Assembly (NCBI GenBank): GCA_905216155.1 | Contig: CAJMSU010000005.1 | Span: 6,311-70,310, forward strand | Length of the DNA stretch: 64,000 nt | Direction: 5' to 3' | Origin: an uncultured bacterium | GTDB taxonomy: Bacteria > Bacillota_I > Bacilli_A > RF39 > UBA660 | In this document: positions 26,458 through 35,608 of the stretch, in pieces | Numbering within the stretch: the stretch's first letter is position 1 | Layout: each line of letters opens with the position of its first letter | Translations under genes and position numbers: made by a program | Notes under the pieces: generated by a model | Databases searched by the model: none | What the model saw: only the letters and a program-made list of their open reading frames with translations | Told to the model about the DNA's origin: nothing

Positions 26458-28872
26458 TTATTTAACAACTATATTAACTATCCTACCTTTAATAACTATT
26501 ACTTTAACAATATCCTTACCATCTATATGTTTTTGTACATTTTCCTCTATTAAAGCTTTTTCTTTTATAGAGTCTTCATCTTCATCAATATTAATCCTAA
26601 TAGTAGCACGTACTTTACCATTTACTTGTACTGCAATCTCTTTTTCTTTTTCAATAGTTTTATCTAAATCATATACAGGCCATACATCCTCACAAATTGG
26701 ACTATATCCTAACTGTTGATTTAATTCCTCCGTAATATGAGGTGCTACTGGATTTAAAAGAGTAAGTAATAATTTATAATCTCTTTTTGTAATAGACAAT
26801 GCCTCATCATAAGTATTAGTAAGTATCATTAAAGCTGATATTGCTGTATTATAAGCCATATTAGAAAAATCTTCTTCTACTTTTTTAATTGTTTTATTAA
26901 TAATTGCTTCAAGACTTTCCGTATATGTATCGCTATCAACAACCTTATCTTTAAGTCTAATAACTTTATCAATAAATCTCTTACATCCTCTTAAAGAATC
27001 AGTACTCCAAGGTGCATCTTGTTGATAATCACCCATAAACATTTCATATACTCTTAATGTATCAGCACCATACTCATTAACAATATCATCAGGATTAATA
27101 ACATTTCCCTTAGACTTACTCATTTTTTGATTATCTGGACCAAGTATCATACCATGAGAAACCCTAGTCCAAATCATTTCTTTATGAGGAACTAATCCTT
27201 GTTTATATAACATTTGAACCCAAAATCTTGCATAAAGTAAATGTCTAGCTGTATGTTCCATACCACCATTATACCAATCTACTCTATTCCAATATTTCAT
27301 TGCATCCATAGAAGCAAATTCACAATCATTATGTGCATCCATAAATCTTAAGAAATACCAAGATGATCCTGCCCATTGTGGCATAGTATCAGTTTCTCTT
27401 TTAGCATCTCCACCACAACAAGGACATTTAGTATTAACCCAGTCAGTAATTTTTGCAAGTGGAGATTCTCCCGTATCAGTTGGTTCATACTCAGCAACAT
27501 CTGGTAATAAAAGAGGTAAATCTTCTTCCTTCATTGGTTGCCATCCACACTTTTCACAATAAATCATTGGAATTGGCTCACCCCAGAATCTTTGACGAGA
27601 AAAAATCCAATCTCTCATTTTATAATTATTAACACGACGAGCAATGCCCTTTTCTTCAAGATACTCAGTTATTTTAACCTTTGCCTCTTCTACTGTTAAT
27701 CCAGTAAATTGAGAACTATTAATTAATTTACATTCTTTTCCAAGATAATCTTTTTTTTCAAAAGCATGATCAGAAACATCTGCCCCATCAATTACTTGAA
27801 TCATTGGAATATTATGTTCTTTTGCATACTCAAAATCTCTTTGATCATGACTAGGAACAGCCATAACAGCACCAGTTCCATAATCTCCTAAAACAAAATC
27901 TCCTAAGAAAATAGGAACCTCTTCTCCATTAATTGGATTAATTGCTTTAACTCCTTCAACAATGACACCACTTTTTCCTTTATTAAGTTCAGTCCTATCC
28001 ATATTAGATTTTAATGAAGTCTCTTTTATATAAGCCTCTACTTCTTCCTTATTTTTAACTCTAGGCATTAATTCTTTAATTAGTTTTCCATCTGGTGCAA
28101 TTACAAAGAAAGTAATACCAAAAACTGTTTCTATACAAGTTGTAAAGATAGAAAATTTTCCACCACCAACTATATCAACATCCATCTCAACTCCAGTTGA
28201 CTTACCAATCCAATTAACTTGTCCAAGCTTTACTCTATCAGCAAAATCAGTATCATCAAGACCCTTTAACAAATCTTCAGAATAAGATGCCATCTTTAAC
28301 ATCCATTGTGATTTATTTCTTTGTTCAACTTGAGTGCCACACCTTTCACAAACACCACCAGCAGAATCCTCATTAGATAAAACTGTTTTGCATGAAGGAC
28401 ACCAATTGACTGGCATCTCAGCCTTATATGCCATACCCATTTTATAAAATTGTAAAAACTGCCATTGAGTCCATTTATAATATTCAGGATCAGTAGTTGA
28501 AAATTCCCTAGACCAATCAAATGAAAAACCTAAATTCATCATTTGACCCTTAAAAGTCTTAATATTTTCTTTAACAGCATCTCTTGGATGAATATGATTT
28601 TTAATTGCATATTGTTCAGCAGGTGCCCCAAAAGCATCCCAACCCATTGGATACAAAACATTATATCCTTGCATTCTTTTCATTCTAGCAAGAGCATCTT
28701 GTGCTGTATAACTTCTTACATGACCAACATGAAGACCAGCACCAGATGGATATGGAAATTCTACCAAAATATAATAAGGTTTTCTCTTAGTATCACCATT
28801 AATAGCCTTAAAACTTTCATTATCTATCCAATATTTTTGCCATTTTTTTTCAATTTCTTTAAAATTACACAT
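26458..28872 (-). CDS. leuS: Leucyl-tRNA synthetase
   Basis: 804 aa, normal length, class Ia. HIGH-equivalent PYPSGAGLHVGH is at residues 40-51, a zinc-type Cys cluster CPSC…CERC at 158-178, the CP1 editing domain at about 220-410, a second Cys cluster CEKC/CPCC, KMSKS at 583-587 and the anticodon-binding C-terminus. In the editing pocket the usual TTRPDT peptide reads TTCIET (244-249), while the downstream SHDQRDFEYA block is kept. The start overlaps the end of the small membrane gene (28865-29215) by 8 bases. Expression is controlled by the upstream T-box. Confidence 0.97.
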   Translation of the reverse strand: MCNFKEIEKKWQKYWIDNESFKAINGDTKRKPYYILVEFPYPSGAGLHVGHVRSYTAQDALARMKRMQGYNVLYPMGWDAFGAPAEQYAIKNHIHPRDAVKENIKTFKGQMMNLGFSFDWSREFSTTDPEYYKWTQWQFLQFYKMGMAYKAEMPVNWCPSCKTVLSNEDSAGGVCERCGTQVEQRNKSQWMLKMASYSEDLLKGLDDTDFADRVKLGQVNWIGKSTGVEMDVDIVGGGKFSIFTTCIETVFGITFFVIAPDGKLIKELMPRVKNKEEVEAYIKETSLKSNMDRTELNKGKSGVIVEGVKAINPINGEEVPIFLGDFVLGDYGTGAVMAVPSHDQRDFEYAKEHNIPMIQVIDGADVSDHAFEKKDYLGKECKLINSSQFTGLTVEEAKVKITEYLEEKGIARRVNNYKMRDWIFSRQRFWGEPIPMIYCEKCGWQPMKEEDLPLLLPDVAEYEPTDTGESPLAKITDWVNTKCPCCGGDAKRETDTMPQWAGSSWYFLRFMDAHNDCEFASMDAMKYWNRVDWYNGGMEHTARHLLYARFWVQMLYKQGLVPHKEMIWTRVSHGMILGPDNQKMSKSKGNVINPDDIVNEYGADTLRVYEMFMGDYQQDAPWSTDSLRGCKRFIDKVIRLKDKVVDSDTYTESLEAIINKTIKKVEEDFSNMAYNTAISALMILTNTYDEALSITKRDYKLLLTLLNPVAPHITEELNQQLGYSPICEDVWPVYDLDKTIEKEKEIAVQVNGKVRATIRINIDEDEDSIKEKALIEENVQKHIDGKDIVKVIVIKGRIVNIVVK

Positions 28873-29215
28873 TCTTAATCATTCCTCTCTTTTTATAAAA
28901 ATTGCCAACAAAATGATAACTAATAAGTATTATAGGTATAGAAGAAAATATTGCTACTAGTAACTCTATCCAATAATTATTTGTCATACAAACAAGTGAT
29001 ACAATAAGAGCAATATCAAAAGAAGATGTTAAAGAAACTATTTGCAACAATTGATTATAATTAGCTTTTCTTAAATCTATTTTATACTTTTTAATTAAAT
29101 ATGTTACCTCAATTGGTTTTTTATCTCTTTTCTTTTTTGCTTTTTTAACTATAAAAATCTCATATATAAAAAGTGAAGTAAAAAAACATAAAACAAAAAG
29201 TATCATTTCTTTCAT
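28865..29215 (-). CDS. Small membrane protein between T-box and leuS
   Basis: 116 aa. A transmembrane helix at the N-terminus (MILFVLCFFTSLFIYEIFIV) is followed by a Lys-rich cytoplasmic stretch KKAKKKRDKKPIEVTYLIKKYKIDLRK (residues about 23-49, partly quoted). A pair of further hydrophobic segments (DIALIVSLVCMTNNYWIELLVAIFSSIPIILISY) comes last. GGAGG precedes the ATG. It is the first gene of the T-box/leuS operon and overlaps leuS, so it should rise when leucine-charged tRNA falls. A link to leucine supply or to the envelope cannot be decided. The family is not recognised. Confidence 0.8.
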   Translation of the reverse strand: MKEMILFVLCFFTSLFIYEIFIVKKAKKKRDKKPIEVTYLIKKYKIDLRKANYNQLLQIVSLTSSFDIALIVSLVCMTNNYWIELLVAIFSSIPIILISYHFVGNFYKKRGMIKNV

Positions 29216-29223
29216 ACTATATT

Positions 29224-29438
29224 CCTCCTAAAAAAAATCATCCTTATAAATATAAGGACGAAATATTTCGCGGTACCACCTTACTTCATAGAAACCTATG
29301 CAGCTTAATAGAGATAAAGGTCTAACCCTAATACTTAAAACCAGTCAAGTTCATAATAAATCTTATATTTACTTTCAGCACCCGTAAACTCTCTAAAATA
29401 AGAAATTATTATTACTACTACCAGTAATATTTAAAACT
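29224..29438 (-). promoter_or_regulatory. T-box riboswitch, Leu-responsive, leuS operon
   Basis: The minus strand carries GGTGGTACCGCG at about 29270-29281. It is followed by a terminator hairpin CGTCCTTAT/ATAAGGATG with eight T. The upstream stem-I region includes AGAGAG. A CTT triplet in GAACTTGACTGG sits at the expected specifier position and encodes Leu. The first gene downstream is the small membrane gene, then leuS. Confidence 0.92.
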
Positions 29439-29444
29439 AAAAAT

Positions 29445-29473
29445 AGTATATAAAATTTATTTGTTTTTTTCAA
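29445..29473 (-). promoter_or_regulatory. Promoter of the leuS T-box operon
   Basis: TTGAAA (29468-29473) and TATACT (29445-29450) on the minus strand with a 17-base spacer. Confidence 0.8.
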
Positions 29474-29481
29474 GTGTTTTA

Positions 29482-31902
29482 TTAAAATTCACTAATATAT
29501 TCGAGTAATCTTAAGAACAAATTAACATATTCCTTAGATAATCCTCTCTTTTTTAACTTCCTAATAGCTATTCTTTTCTTTTTAATTGGATTATCACCAA
29601 ACATAATACCGGCAATTTCTTCTTTCATATAAGTATTTATTTGTAAATCCGTCAAAATACTATCAACGTCATCATTTATTAAACGAAGAGCATCTATTTC
29701 AATATCTCTACCACGACAATTAATAGTAAGTTGACCAATTGTTGGACAACCAAACACTTCAACTACAAAGTCAGTTCCATCAACATACGAAGTAGTATTA
29801 ATCTTATCATCATTAAAGTACGCTACTACATCATCTGCCTTTTTAGTATTCCTAAATACCATCTTATAATTTCTTTTATCAGGAACAATACCACTCTTAC
29901 CTTCAATAGATCTTATGATTACTGTATAATTATTTTTCAAGTAATTATAATCAATTGATGTCTTCAAATAATAACCCTGTTTATATAAAGAAGATATACC
30001 ATCATCCTCATACAAAGTATATGTATTACTAACACCAGGAAATATTTGTACCTCTAAATCAGTAGGAAGTGCTGTGTTATTATAATCACTCCTATTTGAT
30101 AAAGGTATAATAGAACCAGCATGAGCAAATACAGGATAATCTTCTTCCTTAAAGAATGATACATATTTTTTATTACCAGGAAATTTCTTACCAGTAACAA
30201 AATCATACCAAATACCATCAGGTATAAAGAATCTATGTACTGTTCTATTCATAGTATGATCACTTTTATCAAGTATTGGACAAACTAGTAATTGAGAACC
30301 AAAATAATACTGATTTTTATAAAGTTCATCATCATATGTCCACATATAATTATAATAAAATGGTTGAATTAACGTAGTACCAGACTTTGTATAATTATAT
30401 GATTCTGTATAAATGTATGGAATAAGTCTATGTCTTAATCTTAAATAAGAAGTAGCAATACTCTCAGTTTCTACATCCCATAGCCAAGGTTCCCTTTTAT
30501 AATATGGTCCACGAGCCGCATGAAATCTAAGTATAGGAGAAAAAACACTAAGTTCCAGATATCTTATATAAAGTTCTCCTTCTTCTATTCCACCATGATT
30601 TCCACCAACATCATGACTCCAAAAACTAACCCCAATATTAGCAGCATTTAAATATTGAAAAGGTAATTTTTTCAAAGCTTCCCAACTAACCTCACTAGAG
30701 CCACCATATAAAATAGGATATCTATGTGGTGCATATATTCCATTACGCGCTAAAAGTAAGCTTCTTTTTTTCTCATCCCTACCAGAATCTAAATACATAT
30801 AATGATTAAAAGCCCATAACTTAGTCAAATTATTTTCTCCCTTATAATCACTCCAAAAGAAATCAATACCTAATGCTTCCAAAGGATGTAAAAAAGCTTT
30901 AAACATAACGTCTAAAAGTTTAGGATTCAAAGGATCAAATAAAACAACCTTATCCTCAGAAAGTTGAAGACACTCTTTCACAAAATTATAATGTTCCTCA
31001 TGTGGAAAAAATCCCTCAACTGGATCAATACAAAGTCCAACTCTTATACCTTTTCTATGAAACTTATCAATCATTAATCTAGGATCTTTAATTAAATTTT
31101 TATTAAAAGTATAACCAGTCTTTAATTTTTTGTATTCACCCATCTCTCTTATATGCCAATCATGATCAAAAAGCATAACTGATAATGGTATTTTTTTCTT
31201 TTCAAACTTTGACATTAAATCATCTATTTGTATATCATCATAACTTATATTTCTACTCCACCAATTTCCAAGAGCATATCTTGGTATCAAAGCAGGAGAA
31301 CCAGTTAATTTAAAATAATCAAATAAAGCTTGCTTAAAATCTCTATCATACATAAAAACATAAATATCAGTATGATCTACTGGTGGATCAGCTAAAGTTC
31401 CATCTTCCATAATAATCTTATTTTTAGAATCATCAATTGACGCAAAACCATCCAAAGAATAAAGACCATGTGAAAGTACTTTACTACTAGGAATATCAAC
31501 ACTAATCATATTTCCATCTAAATTACGAACCTCAGGATGACCATAATACCAATCTTTATTTCTATCACGATCACGACTAACTAAAGTTATTTTTAAATTT
31601 TTAGCAGGATCTAACTTACTTCCAGTAAAAGGTGCCCTTTTTAAATAATTAAGTGTAAAATATCTTGTACTAATTTGAATATAATTAAGATCTTGTTTAA
31701 CAGAAAAATCAGCAAGTCCTAAATTTCTTTTTAAAACTAACTGTGTAGGTCTATCTATAAATTGTCCACTAGGAGAAAACTCTAATCGTACAATTCTCTC
31801 AGTTATTACAGTAATTCTAAAATTACTACCCTTAATAATTGATTTTTCATCACTCTTAGCCCTAGTATAATCTACTTCAAATTGTCTACCAAGTGGATAC
31901 AT
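29482..31902 (-). CDS. Glycoside hydrolase family 31 protein lacking the usual acid/base Asp
   Basis: 806 aa, typical GH31 layout: N-terminal beta-sandwich (about 1-205), TIM barrel starting PALIPRYALGNWWSR, and C-terminal beta domains. The barrel contains LFDHDWH, then the nucleophile Asp in FFWSDYKGE (Asp352), HRYPI, WSHDVGG and the LRFHAARGP region. Known relatives are alpha-glucosidases and alpha-xylosidases. Where relatives have SGDT, carrying the general acid/base Asp, this protein has GGSS (Ser402). There is no signal peptide, so it is cytoplasmic. A helical C-terminal tail (about 730-806) with ALRLINDDVDSIL is extra. Activity may be changed or lost. Confidence 0.88.
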   Translation of the reverse strand: MYPLGRQFEVDYTRAKSDEKSIIKGSNFRITVITERIVRLEFSPSGQFIDRPTQLVLKRNLGLADFSVKQDLNYIQISTRYFTLNYLKRAPFTGSKLDPAKNLKITLVSRDRDRNKDWYYGHPEVRNLDGNMISVDIPSSKVLSHGLYSLDGFASIDDSKNKIIMEDGTLADPPVDHTDIYVFMYDRDFKQALFDYFKLTGSPALIPRYALGNWWSRNISYDDIQIDDLMSKFEKKKIPLSVMLFDHDWHIREMGEYKKLKTGYTFNKNLIKDPRLMIDKFHRKGIRVGLCIDPVEGFFPHEEHYNFVKECLQLSEDKVVLFDPLNPKLLDVMFKAFLHPLEALGIDFFWSDYKGENNLTKLWAFNHYMYLDSGRDEKKRSLLLARNGIYAPHRYPILYGGSSEVSWEALKKLPFQYLNAANIGVSFWSHDVGGNHGGIEEGELYIRYLELSVFSPILRFHAARGPYYKREPWLWDVETESIATSYLRLRHRLIPYIYTESYNYTKSGTTLIQPFYYNYMWTYDDELYKNQYYFGSQLLVCPILDKSDHTMNRTVHRFFIPDGIWYDFVTGKKFPGNKKYVSFFKEEDYPVFAHAGSIIPLSNRSDYNNTALPTDLEVQIFPGVSNTYTLYEDDGISSLYKQGYYLKTSIDYNYLKNNYTVIIRSIEGKSGIVPDKRNYKMVFRNTKKADDVVAYFNDDKINTTSYVDGTDFVVEVFGCPTIGQLTINCRGRDIEIDALRLINDDVDSILTDLQINTYMKEEIAGIMFGDNPIKKKRIAIRKLKKRGLSKEYVNLFLRLLEYISEF

Positions 31903-31927
31903 ACCAACACCTCTTTATCTTAGTAAC

Positions 31928-31956
31928 ATAATATCATAAAAATTAAAATATTCCAA
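31928..31956 (-). promoter_or_regulatory. Promoter of the GH31 gene
   Basis: TTGGAA (31951-31956) and TATTAT (31928-31933) on the minus strand with a 17-base spacer, 26 bases before the ATG. Confidence 0.65.
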
Positions 31957-31958
31957 GT

Positions 31959-31986
31959 TAAAAAAGCTCCATTTAATTAGAACTTT
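31959..31986 (-). terminator. Terminator of the VanY-type gene
   Basis: Stem AAAGTTC/GAGCTTT on the minus strand (one T-G pair) with the TAA stop of the gene in the loop, then a T-rich tract. Confidence 0.65.
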
Positions 31987-33118
31987 TATCTAAAAACATT
32001 GCATAATATTCTTCATATGTAATCTTTTCATCATGCATATATTTAGCAATCTTTTTACCTACATATCTATAATGCCAAGGTTCTGCTCTAAAGCCAGTAA
32101 CACTTTCATATCCCTTAGGAAATCTTTGAATGAACCCATACTTATAAGCATTATCTTGCATCCAACTATATTCCTTAGAACTTGCAAATGTCTTACTATT
32201 AGTACTACCAATATCAAAAGAAAGTCCAGTCTGATGTTCAGAAAATCCAGGTAAAGCTACATACTTAGAAACATATGCATCACCATACAATTGTCTATAT
32301 TGATCACAAATTTCCATCTGATCATTATAACTTCTATAACTAGAATTAATAACAAGCCCATATCCATCCTTAGAAGCAGCATTATACATATTTATAAAAG
32401 CATTAACTGCAACACGTTCTGCTACTTGTTTTTTATCAGTAGCATATTTACTATTTATTTTAACTAAATCATTAGGCTTATAATTTTTAGATAACTGTCT
32501 ATGTTTATTAACAAGCACTTTTTCATCATATTTATCTATAACAACTGGATCTTTATAATCTTCCTTATCCATATCAAGATTAACAGCCAAAACAACAGTT
32601 TCTTCATCTTCACCAGACTCATCTGAATAAGAAACATATCTATCATAATTTCTAAGTTTAGCATAACTTACACTATAAAATTCCTCTAAATAATTAATTT
32701 TATCTCTTTTTGTAAAAGCTGTAACATCATTATCATTACCATGTTCTAAAATCATAGAAATATTTGAATTACTATATTTTTTCTTTATTAATAAATTTAT
32801 ATTTTTAATTAAATGTTTTTGGTTTTGATACTTAATTTTAGAATAATTATCTAAATTATCCTCATCATAATCACTACTTTCAAAAGCAGCATTTAAAGTT
32901 TTATTTTCACCAATAGATAAAACATATTTCTTCTTAAATTTTAACAATATATTTCTACTAGCCAAATCACTATAACCAAGATTTTTTAATTGTCCAATAT
33001 TATAAAAATAGATAATTAATAAAAATAAACAAACTAAAACAACTGTACCTATAACCTTAAGTATCTTTACAGCTTTTGGCTTTAATCTTATTTTTTTTAC
33101 CTTATCCATAAACTTCAC
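31973..33118 (-). CDS. D-alanyl-D-alanine carboxypeptidase, VanY/M15B family
   Basis: 381 aa, membrane-anchored by one N-terminal helix (VIGTVVLVCLFLLIIYFY). A linker domain of about 200 residues precedes the C-terminal M15B metallopeptidase domain. The zinc ligands and catalytic residues are visible in SEHQTGLSFDIG (His and Asp) and EPWHYRYVG (Glu and His), with the substrate Arg region YRSYNDQ upstream. The enzyme trims the terminal D-Ala of peptidoglycan stem peptides outside the cell. No van resistance genes or two-component system are nearby, so a housekeeping wall role is likelier than glycopeptide resistance. Confidence 0.92.
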   Translation of the reverse strand: MKFMDKVKKIRLKPKAVKILKVIGTVVLVCLFLLIIYFYNIGQLKNLGYSDLASRNILLKFKKKYVLSIGENKTLNAAFESSDYDEDNLDNYSKIKYQNQKHLIKNINLLIKKKYSNSNISMILEHGNDNDVTAFTKRDKINYLEEFYSVSYAKLRNYDRYVSYSDESGEDEETVVLAVNLDMDKEDYKDPVVIDKYDEKVLVNKHRQLSKNYKPNDLVKINSKYATDKKQVAERVAVNAFINMYNAASKDGYGLVINSSYRSYNDQMEICDQYRQLYGDAYVSKYVALPGFSEHQTGLSFDIGSTNSKTFASSKEYSWMQDNAYKYGFIQRFPKGYESVTGFRAEPWHYRYVGKKIAKYMHDEKITYEEYYAMFLDKSSN

Positions 33119-33149
33119 CTACTATTATAAGTATAACATAAAGATGATA

Positions 33150-33178
33150 TTAATGAAAATGAAATTTTATGTTATAAT
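33150..33178 (+). promoter_or_regulatory. Promoter of the radical SAM gene
   Basis: TTAATG (33150-33155) and TATAAT (33173-33178) with a 17-base spacer. Confidence 0.6.
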
Positions 33179-33201
33179 ATGGAAGAAATGAGCGTGATTT
33201 T

Positions 33202-34149
33202 ATGAATGAATTTAAATATAGTAATACCAATAAAAGATATCATACACTAGACTATTATTATAAAAATAGATTTAATCAAAAAGTATTTAAAGTAAGTCTT
33301 AATGCAGGCTTTTCTTGTCCTAATATTGATGGTACCAAAGGATACGGTGGCTGTATTTATTGTTCTAAAATTGGTAGTGGTGAATTTGCCGGTAACAAAG
33401 AAGATGATATCGTAAAACAATTTAATGAAATAAAAAACATGATGTTAAAAAAATGGCCCAATGCCAAATATATTGGTTATTTCCAAGCTAGAACAAATAC
33501 ATATGCTCCTGTTGAAAAATTAAAATCTTTGTATGAAAAAATCCTAGACCAAGAAAATGTTATAGGACTAAATATAGCAACAAGACCAGATGCTATTTCT
33601 AAAGAGTGTCTAGATTATTTAAATGAGCTAAATAAAAAAACATATCTAACCATCGAATTAGGACTTCAAACAACAAATGAAATAACTTCTAAACTAATAA
33701 ATAGATGCCATTCATTAAAATGTTTTGAAGATATGGTAAAAGAGTTAAGAAAAAGAAATATAGATGTAGTTGTACACATTATTAATGGATTACCATATGA
33801 GACAAAAAATGATATGCTAAATACTGTAAAGTATCTAAATAATTTAGATATCCAAGGAATAAAAATACATATGTTAAGTATTTTAAAAGATACACCACTA
33901 GAAAAATTATATAAAAAAGAAAAATTTCATATATTAACAAAAGAAGAATATATAGATATAGTTATAGATCAACTTGAACTATTAAGACCAGAAATAGTTA
34001 TTCATAGAATTACAGGTGATCCTAAAATTGATGATTTAATAGAACCTTTTTGGTTAACTAAAAAATTTTGTGTATTAAACGATATAGATAAAGAAATGGT
34101 AAAAAGAAATACTTATCAAGGAAAATTAATTACAAATAAAAAAGCTTAA
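33202..34149 (+). CDS. Radical SAM protein, TIGR01212 (YtqA/YhcC) family
   Basis: 315 aa. The [4Fe-4S] ligands lie in CPNIDGTKGYGGCIYC (residues about 40-55), the wide C-x9-C-x2-C spacing that marks this family. Other blocks are YFQARTNTYAP, IATRPDAIS, ELGLQTTNE and HIINGLPYET, which define the radical SAM barrel. YtqA-type proteins are conserved in Firmicutes. Their reaction is not well established; an association with tRNA modification or anaerobic metabolism has been suggested. GAGCGTGAT precedes the ATG. The gene is monocistronic. Confidence 0.92.
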   Translation: MNEFKYSNTNKRYHTLDYYYKNRFNQKVFKVSLNAGFSCPNIDGTKGYGGCIYCSKIGSGEFAGNKEDDIVKQFNEIKNMMLKKWPNAKYIGYFQARTNTYAPVEKLKSLYEKILDQENVIGLNIATRPDAISKECLDYLNELNKKTYLTIELGLQTTNEITSKLINRCHSLKCFEDMVKELRKRNIDVVVHIINGLPYETKNDMLNTVKYLNNLDIQGIKIHMLSILKDTPLEKLYKKEKFHILTKEEYIDIVIDQLELLRPEIVIHRITGDPKIDDLIEPFWLTKKFCVLNDIDKEMVKRNTYQGKLITNKKA

Positions 34150-34175
34150 TTGAAATCAAATCAATTAAGTTTTTA
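34145..34175. terminator. Bidirectional terminator, radical SAM gene and SPFH gene
   Basis: Perfect stem CTTAATTGA/TCAATTAAG with T runs on the plus side and, reading leftward, six T on the minus side. Confidence 0.85.
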
Positions 34176-34176
34176 T

Positions 34177-35067
34177 TTATTTATTTTTATCTTTAACAAC
34201 TTCAGCTATTGTTGTCCCAATAGTTGCTACATTTTGTAAATCACTTGGAATAATTATCTTAGTAGATTGTCCATTAGCTACATCTACTAAAGCCTCATAA
34301 CTTTTTAGTTTTAATACTGCATCATCCATCTTAACATTCTTCAAAAGTTTTAAACCTTCTGCTGTTGCTTCTTGAATTTTTAAAATTGCTGAAGCCTCAC
34401 CTTCAGCCTCACGAATTTGTGCTTCTTTTTTAGCATCGGCTCTTAAAATTGTACTTTCTTTCTCACCCTCAGCAATTAAAATTGCAGCCTTCTTTTCACC
34501 TTCAGCCTTTAATATTGCTTCACGTCTTTCACGTTCAGCACGCATCTGTTTTTCCATTGCTTCTTGAATATCTCTAGGTGGTAAAATATTTTTAACCTCA
34601 ACACGATTTACTTTAATACCCCAAGGATCAGTTGCCTCATCCAAAATAGATCTCATCTTAGTATTAATTACATCTCTACTAGTCAAAGTTTCATCAAGTT
34701 CTAATTCACCAATAATATTACGAAGTGTAGTAGCAGTTAAAGTCTCAATTGCATTAATTGGATTTTCAACACCATAAGTATAAAGTTTAGGATCTGTTAT
34801 TTGAAAATAAACAACAGTATCTATTTGCATAGTAACATTATCCTTAGTAATAACAGGTTGTGGATCAAAATCCCTTACAATTTCTTTTAAACTAACAGTA
34901 TTAGCAACTCTTTCCACTATTGGTAAAACATAATGAAGACCAGTTTCCATCGTTCTATGATATGTACCTAATCTTTCAACAACAACAGCCTTTGATTGGG
35001 AAATTATTTTTATTCCCATAACAGCAACAACAAGTATTATAACTATAATAATTCCTATAAATCCCAT
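34177..35067 (-). CDS. SPFH/band-7 (stomatin-like, QmcA-type) membrane protein
   Basis: 296 aa. An N-terminal membrane segment (FIGIIIVIILVVAVMGIKI) leads into the SPFH domain, VVERLGTYHRTMETGLHYVLP to about residue 200. A long helical region with the repeats AEGEKKAAILIAEGEKESTILRADAKKEA follows (about 186-220, given by its ends). These proteins form oligomeric assemblies linked to functional membrane microdomains. It is paired with an NfeD-type partner two bases upstream, the typical arrangement. Family assignment is firm. Confidence 0.94.
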   Translation of the reverse strand: MGFIGIIIVIILVVAVMGIKIISQSKAVVVERLGTYHRTMETGLHYVLPIVERVANTVSLKEIVRDFDPQPVITKDNVTMQIDTVVYFQITDPKLYTYGVENPINAIETLTATTLRNIIGELELDETLTSRDVINTKMRSILDEATDPWGIKVNRVEVKNILPPRDIQEAMEKQMRAERERREAILKAEGEKKAAILIAEGEKESTILRADAKKEAQIREAEGEASAILKIQEATAEGLKLLKNVKMDDAVLKLKSYEALVDVANGQSTKIIIPSDLQNVATIGTTIAEVVKDKNK

Positions 35068-35069
35068 TA

Positions 35070-35489
35070 TTAGTCCTCCTTCTTTTTGACGATAAGTTTA
35101 ACACCATCTATTTTTTGAACAATTACTCTACTACCAACATCAATAAAATCATCGCTAGTTGCCGTCCATATACTACCAAGTACTTTAACTAAACCATATG
35201 AATCTTTTGATATTCTTTTAGTAACAACACCCTGCTGTCCTATAACTCTATCTAAATTAGTTGGCGTAAACTTTTTCTTATTAATTTTTTTAACAACCGG
35301 TTTTGTTATTATTAATGTAACAATACTTACTAATAAAAAAGTTAAAAATTGAATTAAAACACTATCAGTAAAAATTGATACTATAGCAGAAAAAAGTGCC
35401 CCAATTGCAAACCAAATACTAACTAAGTTAATAGTTATAAGTTCTACAAACAATAAAATTAAAAAAATAATTGTCCAAGTAGATGTCAT
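35070..35489 (-). CDS. NfeD-like membrane protein
   Basis: 139 aa. Three or four transmembrane helices (about residues 4-75) are followed by a C-terminal OB-fold domain beginning GQQGVVTKRISKDSYGLVKVLGSIWTA (first residues only quoted as a marker) and ending VKLIVKK. NfeD proteins accompany SPFH proteins and are thought to assist their membrane assemblies. This is the short form without a ClpP-like protease part. GGAGGTATG precedes the ATG. Confidence 0.92.
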   Translation of the reverse strand: MTSTWTIIFLILLFVELITINLVSIWFAIGALFSAIVSIFTDSVLIQFLTFLLVSIVTLIITKPVVKKINKKKFTPTNLDRVIGQQGVVTKRISKDSYGLVKVLGSIWTATSDDFIDVGSRVIVQKIDGVKLIVKKKED

Positions 35490-35556
35490 AAAACATACCT
35501 CCTAACCAAATTATATGATTAAAATCACACTTTTTCAACAAAAAATACCATAAATA

Positions 35557-35585
35557 TTGTTAAGTATTTAATTTTATATTATAAT
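35557..35585 (+). promoter_or_regulatory. Promoter of the anchored repeat-protein gene
   Basis: TTGTTA (35557-35562) and TATAAT (35580-35585) with a 17-base spacer. Confidence 0.75.
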
Positions 35586-35608
35586 TAACACATAAAGGTA
35601 GGATAAAT

